Shown: positions 6,813 through 11,722 of the stretch, piece by piece
Position numbering within the stretch: position 1 is the stretch's first letter
How the letters are laid out: each line of letters starts with the position of its first letter
Position numbers and translations under genes: made by a program
Notes under the pieces: generated by a model
What the model was told of the DNA's origin: nothing
The model's input: only the letters and a program-made list of their open reading frames with translations
Databases searched by the model: none
Assembly: GCA_964642795.1 (NCBI GenBank)
Contig: CAZXRQ010000056.1
Location: 1 to 11,722, forward strand
Source: JAVVVD01 sp964642795
GTDB taxonomy: Bacteria > Bacillota > Clostridia > Christensenellales > CAG-138
Direction: 5' to 3'
DNA: 11,722 nucleotides

Positions 6813-7643
6813 ATGGATAAACGTATAAGGCGCTATTACAAGCGCACGCTTTATGGCGGCCGCACATTGTTTGCGCGCATAGTGGACTTTGTGGCCTTGC
6901 GGGCGATAGCGCTGGCGGCATGTAAGCTTTATTTTTCATCCGTACTGGAAAACTCGCTGCTCGCGTGGATAATGGCCGTATCCGCGGTGGGCGCGGGCTG
7001 CGCGGCGGTGGAGCTGTACAAGGCGGCGCGATTGGAAAAATCCATCGCCAGTCAGCGCGGCGAGTTGAAGTGCCGCGCGCTTAAGGAGAAGCTGCTTGCG
7101 CTGCCCCGTCAGGATTACATCGCGCTGATACGGGAGCACGTGCGCACGCATCAGGAATCCTTCAGCAGCGACTGCGTGATATACCCGCTGCAGCAAAAAG
7201 CGCCGCTCAGCGAGGACGCGGTGCTTACCGCCTGCCGCGCAGCCATGCGGCGAAGCAGCCGAAGCGTAAGAATATTTTCGCTGTCCGAATGTGGGGATTT
7301 CCCGCTTGCACCAATAAAACGGCTCACCGGGGTGGATGTAGCGCTTGTCAATGTTCCCGAGATGGTGAAGGACAACGAGGCGTTTGCCTCCACCGACGCC
7401 GATGCGGACGCAATGGTGCTGGACATGCTCGAATCCGAGCGCGAAAAGCGCAAAAAAGCCGTGGCCGAACCCTTCAAGGCGCTTAGAGCGCGCCGGTATG
7501 TGCTGGTCGCGGCCGGGCTTTTCGCAATGTCTTTCTTTGTAAAGTATACGCTGTATTACAGGCTGCTTGCGGCGGTTTGCGTGAGCTTTTCACTCATTGC
7601 ATGGCTGTATGGCAGCTTTGCGCAGCGCTCTAAGGTAAAATAG
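6813..7643 (+). CDS. Four-helix membrane protein of unknown function
   Basis: This 276-residue protein has predicted membrane segments at about 22-45, 48-67, 229-246 and 250-268, with a roughly 160-residue central domain (68-228) that should be cytoplasmic given the Arg/Lys-rich N terminus (MDKRIRRYYKR). The central part reads as alternating strands and helices (CVIYPLQ..., SVRIFSLS..., VDVALVNVPEMV). That pattern recalls the Mrr-like restriction-endonuclease fold found in some Clostridial membrane proteins, but no catalytic motif is visible, so this is a weak guess. ATG 6813 has GAGGTG (6797-6802) 10 nt upstream. It is divergent from the signalling operon and ends 8 bp from the convergent yhbY stop. 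It could be a target or partner of the two-component systems; no direct evidence. Confidence 0.8.
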   Translation: MDKRIRRYYKRTLYGGRTLFARIVDFVALRAIALAACKLYFSSVLENSLLAWIMAVSAVGAGCAAVELYKAARLEKSIASQRGELKCRALKEKLLALPRQDYIALIREHVRTHQESFSSDCVIYPLQQKAPLSEDAVLTACRAAMRRSSRSVRIFSLSECGDFPLAPIKRLTGVDVALVNVPEMVKDNEAFASTDADADAMVLDMLESEREKRKKAVAEPFKALRARRYVLVAAGLFAMSFFVKYTLYYRLLAAVCVSFSLIAWLYGSFAQRSKVK

Positions 7644-7651
7644 GCACAGTA

Positions 7652-7936
7652 TTACAGCTGTATCTTCGGGGCGTCGTAATTCCGCCTGTACAGCACAAGC
7701 TTTTTGCCTATCACCTGTATCGGCTCAGCGCGAAGCGCCTCCGCAAGCTGATCACACGCCTCCCGCGCCGATATGCCGGCGGCATCCAGTACGGTTATCT
7801 TGATCAGCTCACGTGCCGTCAGCGCCTCATCCAGTCCGGTTATGACGTCGCTGTCTATACCGCCCTTACCAAGCTGATATATGGGCTGTATGCCGTTTGC
7901 CATGCCGCGCAGCGCGGCTCTTTGTCTGCCTGTCAA
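7652..7936 (-). CDS. yhbY: YhbY family RNA-binding protein
   Basis: A 94-residue single-domain protein of the CRS1/YhbY (CRM) family, which associates with the pre-50S ribosomal subunit in bacteria. The family start pattern TGRQRAALRGMAN, the GKGG loop (about 23-26) and the closing IGKKLVLYRR strand are all present, and the length is normal. The start is a TTG at 7936, supported by GGAGGA (7945-7950) 8 nt upstream. It is the last gene of the nth-obg-yhbY run, 18 bp after obg. Pairing with Obg makes sense, since both act in large-subunit assembly. Confidence 0.93.
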   Translation of the reverse strand: MTGRQRAALRGMANGIQPIYQLGKGGIDSDVITGLDEALTARELIKITVLDAAGISAREACDQLAEALRAEPIQVIGKKLVLYRRNYDAPKIQL

Positions 7937-7954
7937 TCCGATAATCCTCCGATC

Positions 7955-9214
7955 TCAATCTATAAAGTCAAATTCCCACTCGCCCATGCGTACAGTGTTT
8001 TCCTCGGTAGCGCCCTGTTTTCGCAGCTCGTCTATGATGCCTTCGTTTATTAAAAACTGCTGAAAGCGGCGCATGGATACCTCGTCGTCGGCATAGGTGG
8101 TATCCAATAGGTAATCCACGCTGCCGCCTGTTACCACAAATACGTCGCCATCGCGCTCCACCTTGAAGCCCGGCTCGTATTTATGGGTCTCAATCATATC
8201 CTCCTCTTCAAATTCGAACGTGCGCGGCAAAGTTGCAAGCGTACGCAGCACGGCGTCCAGCAGCGCGTCAAATCCGCTTACCGTCGCAGCGGAAACCGGA
8301 AATATGTCAGCGTCTACGGCCTCTTTGAAGCGCACAAGGTTCTCCTGGGCGCCGGTTATGTCCATCTTGTTAGCCGCCACAAGCTGAGGCAGCGCGGCAA
8401 GGCGCTCGCTGTACCGGGCCAGCTCGGAGTTTATCTGCCGGTAATCCTCCACGGGGTCGCGCCCCTCGCAGCCGGACATATCCACAACATGCACTAGCAT
8501 CCGCGTGCGCTCTATGTGCCTTAGAAAATCGTGTCCCAGCCCCGCACCCTCCGCGGCGCCCTCTATAAGCCCTGGAATATCAGCAAGCACAAAGCTGGTC
8601 TCATAGCGCTTTACAACGCCCAAATTGGGGGTAAGCGTTGTAAAATGATAGTTGGCTATCTTGGGCTTTGCGCTGGTAAGCACGGACAGCATGGTAGATT
8701 TGCCCACATTGGGCAGGCCCACCAAACCCACGTCCGCGATGGTTTTGAGCTCCAGCTCCACCTCGTGCTCCACAGTCTTCTGTCCGGGTTGTGAAAATCG
8801 CGGGGACTGCCGCGTGGGGGTTGCAAACCTAGCGTTTCCCTTGCCCCCGCGCCCTCCATGTAGTACTATCTTCTCGCGGCCCGGCTTGTTCATATCCGCG
8901 ACTATACGGCCGCTGTCAACATCCCTTATCAGCGTTCCTACCGGCACTTTAATAACGAGGTTGTTTCCATTTTTGCCGCTGGAGTTTTTGGCTCTGCCGG
9001 ACTCGCCCTTCTCGGCTCGAAAAAAGCGTGCAAACTTGAAATCAAGCAGCGTGTTCATTCGCGGCTCCGCCAGAAATACCACGTCGCCTCCGCGCCCGCC
9101 GTCGCCGCCGTCCGGGCCGCCCCGGGCCACATACTTTTCCCGATGGAAGGAGGCGCAGCCATCCCCTCCGTCGCCGGATTTTATTACTATCCTTGCCTTA
9201 TCAATAAACTGCAT
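7955..9214 (-). CDS. obg: Obg family ribosome-assembly GTPase
   Basis: A 419-residue GTPase that assists late 50S maturation. Domains: glycine-rich Obg fold (about 2-158, with GGDGGRGGD and GGRGGKGNARF motifs); G domain with P-loop GLPNVGKS (166-173), DIPG (212-215), NKMD (282-285) and SAA (308-310); C-terminal OCT domain (about 345-419). The frame is open a further 73 codons upstream, but that segment overlaps nth antiparallel in codon sense and has no Obg features. ATG 9214 has GGGAGGA (9224-9230) 9 nt upstream, and MQFIDKARI is the family start. The gap to the nth stop is 1 nt (TGATATG), so translation is probably coupled. The usual rplU/rpmA neighbours of obg are absent. Confidence 0.97.
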   Translation of the reverse strand: MQFIDKARIVIKSGDGGDGCASFHREKYVARGGPDGGDGGRGGDVVFLAEPRMNTLLDFKFARFFRAEKGESGRAKNSSGKNGNNLVIKVPVGTLIRDVDSGRIVADMNKPGREKIVLHGGRGGKGNARFATPTRQSPRFSQPGQKTVEHEVELELKTIADVGLVGLPNVGKSTMLSVLTSAKPKIANYHFTTLTPNLGVVKRYETSFVLADIPGLIEGAAEGAGLGHDFLRHIERTRMLVHVVDMSGCEGRDPVEDYRQINSELARYSERLAALPQLVAANKMDITGAQENLVRFKEAVDADIFPVSAATVSGFDALLDAVLRTLATLPRTFEFEEEDMIETHKYEPGFKVERDGDVFVVTGGSVDYLLDTTYADDEVSMRRFQQFLINEGIIDELRKQGATEENTVRMGEWEFDFID

Positions 9215-9215
9215 A

Positions 9216-9869
9216 TCAACCGTTCCTCCCGATATAATCCGCACAGTAATCGCACAGGGTGCAAGCTTCGCACTTGGGCTTTCTCGCAGAGCAGACCCGC
9301 CGGCCGTGGAATATAAGCCAGTGATGCGCAATAGACCACTTCTCCATGGGTATGCACTGCATAAGCTGCTTTTCGGTGTTCTCCACATCCTTTGCGCAGG
9401 CCAGCCCCAGACGGTTGGACACGCGAAACACATGTGTATCCACCGCTATTGCCGGCTGTCCGAATGCGTTTGACACTACTACGTTTGCGGTCTTTCGTCC
9501 CACGCCCGGCAGCTCCATCAGCGCATCGCGGTTGGACGGCACCTCTCCGCCGTAGCGCCCGACAAGTATGCGGCTGGCGGCAATAATATTCTTTCCCTTT
9601 GTATTGAAAAAACCGCAGCTTTTTATATACGGCAGCAGCCCCTCCTCGCCCAGCTCCAGCATGGCCTTGGGCGTATTGCAGCAGACGAACAGCTTGTCCG
9701 TACAGCGGTTAACCTGCTTGTCCGTGCACTGGGCGCTGAGCATTGTGGCCACAAGCAGCTCATACGGTGTGCTGAAATTGAGCTGCGGCGCGGCGTCCGG
9801 ATATGCCAGCGCCAGCCCGTCCAATATTCTTCCTATGCGTTCTTCTCTTTTTTGCTTGCTTTCGCGCAT
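9216..9869 (-). CDS. nth: Endonuclease III, DNA glycosylase/AP lyase
   Basis: A 217-residue base-excision repair enzyme that removes oxidised pyrimidines and cleaves the abasic strand. It has the helix-hairpin-helix LPGVGRKTANVV with catalytic K126, and catalytic D144 in AVDTHVFRVSNRLG. The C-terminal 4Fe-4S ligands C193-x6-C200-x2-C203-x5-C209 are complete. The frame can start at TTG 9890, but ATG 9869 is chosen because GGAGG (9875-9879) is 5 nt upstream and the promoter places the transcript start near 9894, almost on the TTG. It is the first gene of the nth-obg-yhbY operon. Confidence 0.96.
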   Translation of the reverse strand: MRESKQKREERIGRILDGLALAYPDAAPQLNFSTPYELLVATMLSAQCTDKQVNRCTDKLFVCCNTPKAMLELGEEGLLPYIKSCGFFNTKGKNIIAASRILVGRYGGEVPSNRDALMELPGVGRKTANVVVSNAFGQPAIAVDTHVFRVSNRLGLACAKDVENTEKQLMQCIPMEKWSIAHHWLIFHGRRVCSARKPKCEACTLCDYCADYIGRNG

Positions 9870-9900
9870 ATCCGCCTCCGTATTTATCAAGCCCTATGTG

Positions 9901-9929
9901 ATTATATACGCAGGCGCGGCGGCTATCAA
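9901..9929 (-). promoter_or_regulatory. Promoter of the nth-obg-yhbY operon
   Basis: On the minus strand TTGATA (9929-9924) and TATAAT (9906-9901) are separated by exactly 17 bp. The -35 box begins one base after the stop codon of the preceding gene. The start near 9894 gives a leader of about 25 nt carrying the nth ribosome site. Confidence 0.75.
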
Positions 9930-9930
9930 G

Positions 9931-10347
9931 CTACTTTTTGCCAAGCATTCCCATCAACTGTGTCAAAGCCATTGGATCCATACCTATTCCGCCGCCGGCG
10001 CCCCCCTTGGGATTTAGCGCCTGAAGCATGGATATCAACTGCATTGGATTAGCCATATTCATGGCGTTGTTGTTCTGCGGTTGCCGGGGCTGCGACTGCG
10101 GCTGCGGCTGCGGCGACATTATTCCGTCCGACGGACGCGGCACGGGTATACCGAGCTGGTCTGCAATATGATACCTTTCCGCGGGAGCCAAAAAAGGCTC
10201 CATGGCAATAAGATACTGCCGTGCGCGCTCCGCGCCCTGTTCATTTCGAATACGCCTTGCGAGCTGCAGGGCGCTGCCGGCATTCTGCGGCTGCTCCTGC
10301 TTGGGCTGCGTCCTCGGCGCGTAGTGGTTGTTTGGTATTCTTTGCAT
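9931..10347 (-). CDS. Q/P/M-rich small protein of unknown function
   Basis: This 138-residue protein is not recognised. It has a helical, charged part (about 25-66, ALQLARRIRNEQGAERARQY and onward), a Pro/Gln linker (about 78-92, SPQPQPQSQPRQPQ) and a Met/Gly-rich hydrophobic end (about 93-138, including NPMQLISMLQAL and ALTQLMGMLGKK). There is no signal peptide, membrane helix or known motif. ATG 10347 has GGAGGT (10357-10362) 9 nt upstream. It is divergent from the 93-residue gene at 10473. Both proteins start MQR and have an early Arg-Thr...Glu-Gln stretch, hinting at a common origin or role. It probably has its own transcript, because the next operon has a promoter right after its stop. 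Confidence 0.7.
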   Translation of the reverse strand: MQRIPNNHYAPRTQPKQEQPQNAGSALQLARRIRNEQGAERARQYLIAMEPFLAPAERYHIADQLGIPVPRPSDGIMSPQPQPQSQPRQPQNNNAMNMANPMQLISMLQALNPKGGAGGGIGMDPMALTQLMGMLGKK

Positions 10348-10410
10348 ATTGGCGCGACCTCCATAAAGCTGATACGGCTGTTATATATGTATGCAGCGGA
10401 GGCGTTTGGT

Positions 10411-10439
10411 GAACCTGCGGGAAATGCCGCGCATATAAT
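10411..10439 (+). promoter_or_regulatory. Possible promoter of the 93-residue gene
   Basis: TATAAT (10434-10439) is a perfect -10 box and gives a leader of about 27 nt with GGAGG at 10460-10464. No good -35 box lies 16-18 bp upstream. The sequence also reads CATATAATA, with AC 17 bp before it (10413-10414), which fits the CATAnnnTA pattern of the late sporulation sigma factor SigK. The sequence cannot decide between the two. Confidence 0.4.
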
Positions 10440-10472
10440 AGCGTGAAGTATCAAAGCTTGGAGGTCATACAC

Positions 10473-10754
10473 ATGCAGCGCAGTATAATGGAGGGGCGCA
10501 ATATAACGCCTAACAGGACAGAGCAGGAACAGACCGCCGCCGGTCTGGACGGCGAAGTAATGCAAAACGTACAGCGTATGGTGGATACATACAGTGGACG
10601 ATCCGACGCAGAGCTTATGCAGGAGCTGAAAAACAGCAAAAATCAGGGTATTATAAGCGACGCGGAGCTATCCAGTGTAGCGGAAAAAATATCGCCCATG
10701 CTGAACGATCAACAGCTTGCACGGTTGAACAGCATATTGCAGCAGCTAAGATAA
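10473..10754 (+). CDS. Small acidic helical protein of unknown function
   Basis: A 93-residue, mostly helical soluble protein starting MQRSIMEGRN. The C-terminal half (about 43-93) has SDAELMQELKNSKNQG, then DAELSSVAEKISPML, then LARLNSILQQLR, and looks like a compact helical bundle. I do not recognise a family. The frame is open from 10443, but ATG 10473 is preferred because GGAGG (10460-10464) is 8 nt upstream and the TATAAT at 10434 would make 10443 nearly the transcript start. It diverges from the Q/P/M-rich gene, and its 3' end overlaps an antisense open frame judged to be a remnant. Confidence 0.7.
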   Translation: MQRSIMEGRNITPNRTEQEQTAAGLDGEVMQNVQRMVDTYSGRSDAELMQELKNSKNQGIISDAELSSVAEKISPMLNDQQLARLNSILQQLR

Positions 10755-10971
10755 CGGTAATCAAAAGGGCGGCCGCCCATACCTGTAAAAGCGAGCCGCC
10801 TTGAGGTATGCCGTTTTCCAGATACATGCCGCGCAGCATCATGGCGGTCTTGAAGTACGAATCCGCTTCATTCGTATAATCCACGACCTCTTCGCCCTGT
10901 TCAAACAGCTCCAGCGCCTTTTTCAGCAGCTGTTCGGCCTTCGTCCGCTTGTAGGAAGTGCCGGCAGGTGC
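10755..10971 (-). pseudogene. C-terminal remnant of a membrane-anchored protein
   Basis: A minus-strand frame opens after TAA (10972-10974) and reads as protein: a charged helix (KAEQLLKKALELFEQGEE), then NEADSYFKTAMMLRGMYLE, then a membrane segment (SLLQVWAAALLITVILAAAI). It has no proper start; the GTG at 10884 lacks a spaced ribosome site, and the coding pattern extends upstream of it. Technically it stays open to 10651, but that part is antisense to the end of the 93-residue gene and loses coding character. I infer a fragment missing its N terminus and perhaps its C terminus. The family is not recognised. Confidence 0.4.
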
Positions 10972-11009
10972 TTAAGATGAGAACACGGCCGGCGTTCCGG
11001 CTACTACAA

Positions 11010-11174
11010 CTACAAGCTGCTGATATTGTTCCCAGTAATCTTGACACGGTTCACGTCATATGATATAGTACCAATAGAACCATAGTTGGTTGTATCTGAG
11101 GTCAATTGGAGCCCGAGGCCCTGCATCCAGCTGTTGGTTCTATTTTTTTCAGAGCCAAATACACAACTTCGCTT
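11010..11174 (-). pseudogene. C-terminal remnant of an unknown protein
   Basis: The minus-strand frame between TGA (11175-11177) and TAG (11010-11012) gives 54 residues that read like a beta-rich protein end: NRTNSWMQGLGLQL, then TSDTTNYGSIGTISYDV, then NRVKITGNNISSL. It has no start codon with a ribosome site, and its base composition is more AT-rich than the housekeeping genes. It could be the tail of a secreted or phage-like protein, or chance. Confidence 0.3.
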
Positions 11175-11232
11175 TCATTAAATAGTCCTAAGACAGACTA
11201 TTTTACTTTTTGTACACCGTCAGGGGCTCGCC

Positions 11233-11257
11233 CGTCGGCGCTGGGTCAGCGCCGACG
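11233..11257. repeat. Perfect GC hairpin inside repeat copy 1
   Basis: CGTCGGCGCTG pairs with CAGCGCCGACG (11 bp) around the 3-nt loop GGT. It is very stable in RNA or single-stranded DNA. The same hairpin occurs in copy 2 at 11411-11435. Confidence 0.8.
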
Positions 11258-11272
11258 CCAGCCCGGGGAACT

Positions 11273-11299
11273 AAAAAACAATTCACCGGATTGTTTTTT
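11273..11299. terminator. Bidirectional terminator-like hairpin inside repeat copy 1
   Basis: AAAAAACAAT (11273-11282) pairs with ATTGTTTTTT (11290-11299) around TCACCGG. With A and T runs at both sides it could terminate transcription on either strand. In copy 2 the scaffold gap falls in its A-run. Confidence 0.6.
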
Positions 11300-11356
11300 G
11301 CCGTCCTGCCGTCCGGCCGTTCCCTTCGAGCCCCTCCTTCGCTCATACATAAAGTT

Positions 11357-11382
11357 AAAGCCACCGGGTATCCGGTGGCTTT
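11357..11382. terminator. Strong hairpin between the two repeat copies
   Basis: AAAGCCACCGG pairs perfectly with CCGGTGGCTTT (11 bp) around GTAT. T-runs follow on both strands. On the minus strand it lies directly after a tRNA-like tail ending in CCA (11388-11408), the normal place for a tRNA terminator. Confidence 0.75.
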
Positions 11383-11387
11383 TGCTT

Positions 11388-11408
11388 TGGTGGGGATGGA
11401 GGGGCTCG
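11388..11408 (-). other. Orphan tRNA-like 3' tail ending in CCA
   Basis: On the minus strand the bases parse as the end of a tRNA: T-loop remainder CGAGC, 3' T-stem CCCTC, 3' acceptor strand CATCCCC, discriminator A, then CCA, followed by a terminator hairpin. Immediately upstream, where the rest of the T-loop (TT) and the tRNA body should be, is the GC hairpin of repeat copy 2. The body is therefore absent from this spot. It may be a real fragment left by insertion or recombination, or a misassembly at the repeat. Confidence 0.45.
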
Positions 11409-11607
11409 CCCGTCGGCGCTGGGTCAGCGCCGACGCCAGCCCGGGGAACTAAAANNNNNNNNNNNNNNNNNNNNNNNNNNNNNNNNNNNNNNNNNNNNNN
11501 NNNNNNNNNNNNNNNNNNNNNNNNNNNNNNNNNNNNNNNNNNNNNNNNNNNNNNAACAATTCACCGGATTGTTTTTTGCCGTCCTGCCGTCCGGCCGTTC
11601 CCTTCGA
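11400..11607. repeat. Hairpin-rich repeat element, copy 2, split by the N gap
   Basis: Left part 11400-11454 equals 11222-11276 and right part 11555-11607 equals 11277-11329; 55 plus 53 bases give the same 108 bp as copy 1. The left flank reads GG before AGGGGCTCG. The right end continues TTCGAATCCCTT instead of TTCGAGCCCCTCC, so the outer bases differ between copies while the core is identical. Confidence 0.75.
11455..11554. other. Scaffold gap of 100 Ns
   Basis: Exactly 100 Ns fall in the A-run of the second repeat copy. A round 100 is the usual placeholder for an unknown gap length. The flanks join exactly as in copy 1 (4 A before, 2 A after, against 6 A in copy 1), so relative to copy 1 no base is missing. 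Open frames reading through the Ns have no meaning. Confidence 0.95.
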
Positions 11608-11619
11608 ATCCCTTCCTCT
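11603..11619 (-). repeat. Inverted copy of the tRNA-Ser 3' tail
   Basis: On the plus strand this reads TTCGAATCCCTTCCTCT. The tRNA-Ser on the minus strand has TTCGAATCCCTTTCTCT at 11692-11676, so 16 of 17 bases match in opposite orientation, flanking the tRNA terminator. It is fused directly to the right end of repeat copy 2. Confidence 0.6.
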
Positions 11620-11626
11620 TTTATGC

Positions 11627-11670
11627 AAAAAAATAACAGCAGCACCCCTTTGGGGATGCCGCTGTTATTT
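11627..11670 (-). terminator. Rho-independent terminator of tRNA-Ser
   Basis: AAATAACAGC (11661-11670 complement) pairs with GCTGTTATTT (11640-11631 complement). An inner CCCC-TTT-GGGG hairpin extends the stem, and a run of seven Ts ends it on the minus strand. It begins at the last base of the tRNA CCA. Confidence 0.8.
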
Positions 11671-11722
11671 GGCGGAGAGAAAGGGATTCGAACCCTTGAT
11701 ACGGTTCCCCGTATACACGATT
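11670..11722 (-). tRNA. tRNA-Ser, 3' part only (cut by the window edge)
   Basis: On the minus strand: a long variable arm (ATACGG/CCGTAT, loop GGAA, 11699-11714), T-arm AAGGG-TTCGAAT-CCCTT (11697-11681), 3' acceptor strand TCTCTCC (11680-11674), discriminator G and an encoded CCA (11672-11670). The long variable arm limits it to Ser, Leu or Tyr, and discriminator G points to Ser, since Leu and Tyr carry A in bacteria. The anticodon lies outside the window. Confidence 0.85.

Larger units (their letters stand above)
11222..11335. repeat. Hairpin-rich repeat element, copy 1
   Basis: Bases 11222-11329 (108 bp) recur at 11400-11607 with no difference visible outside the N gap. This copy has 9-bp inverted ends, AGGGGCTCG (11222-11230) and CGAGCCCCT (11327-11335). 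Inside are a GC hairpin (11233-11257) and an A/T-run terminator-like hairpin (11273-11299), then a GC-rich stretch with GCCGTCC twice. It encodes nothing evident. The layout resembles a miniature inverted-repeat or REP-like element. The right end reads TTCGAGC-CCCTC, the pattern of a tRNA T-loop plus T-stem. Confidence 0.75.

Noticed and set aside
9215..9433. 73-codon N-terminal extension of Obg
   Set aside because: It overlaps nth, lacks Obg-fold residues, and ATG 9214 has a well-placed ribosome site and the family start sequence.
11073..11144. 10-bp inverted repeat AATAGAACCA / TGGTTCTATT followed by a T-run
   Set aside because: The 52-nt loop is too long for a terminator, and both arms fall inside a plausible coding fragment; probably chance.
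11106..11645. Open frames running through the N gap on both strands
   Set aside because: They exist only because the Ns have no stop codons; the sequence on either side is hairpin repeat.

Overview
The window is about 11.7 kb of moderately GC-rich DNA, most likely from an uncultured Clostridia-type Firmicute. Supporting signs are strong GGAGG-type ribosome sites, TTGACA/TATAAT-like promoters, a few TTG starts, OmpR-family two-component systems of Gram-positive architecture, and a run of exactly 100 Ns that marks a scaffold gap in a draft or metagenome assembly. No gene fixes a species.

Layout. Positions 1-634 hold no intact gene: two near-identical palindromic repeats, a decayed coding fragment, a strong hairpin terminator and a 21-codon ORF with a good ribosome site. 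Positions 635-6637 (minus strand) hold a five-gene signalling block, read from right to left: response regulator 2, histidine kinase 2, a 105-bp gap with its own promoter, response regulator 1, histidine kinase 1, and a PflA-like radical SAM protein. Junctions inside each pair are ATGA or TGATG overlaps, which imply translational coupling. The two kinase/regulator pairs are clearly paralogous. A four-helix membrane protein of unknown function (6813-7643, plus) is divergent from the block across a compact promoter region.

Positions 7652-9869 (minus) form a housekeeping operon, nth (endonuclease III), obg (ribosome-assembly GTPase) and yhbY (pre-50S RNA-binding protein), with a good promoter at 9901-9929. 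Upstream lie two small divergent genes, a Q/P/M-rich 138-residue protein (9931-10347, minus) and a 93-residue acidic helical protein (10473-10754, plus), both of unknown function.

Positions 10755-11722 are accessory or junk-like: two coding remnants on the minus strand, two copies of a hairpin-rich 108-bp repeat (the second split by the N gap), several bidirectional terminator hairpins and the 3' part of a tRNA-Ser gene cut by the window edge. The least ordinary feature is here. Each repeat copy is joined to short inverted copies of tRNA 3' tails (T-loop plus T-stem), and one copy abuts a tRNA-like tail ending in CCA with no tRNA body. Most of the window is ordinary chromosome. I see no defence system, CRISPR array, prophage, transposase or biosynthetic cluster.
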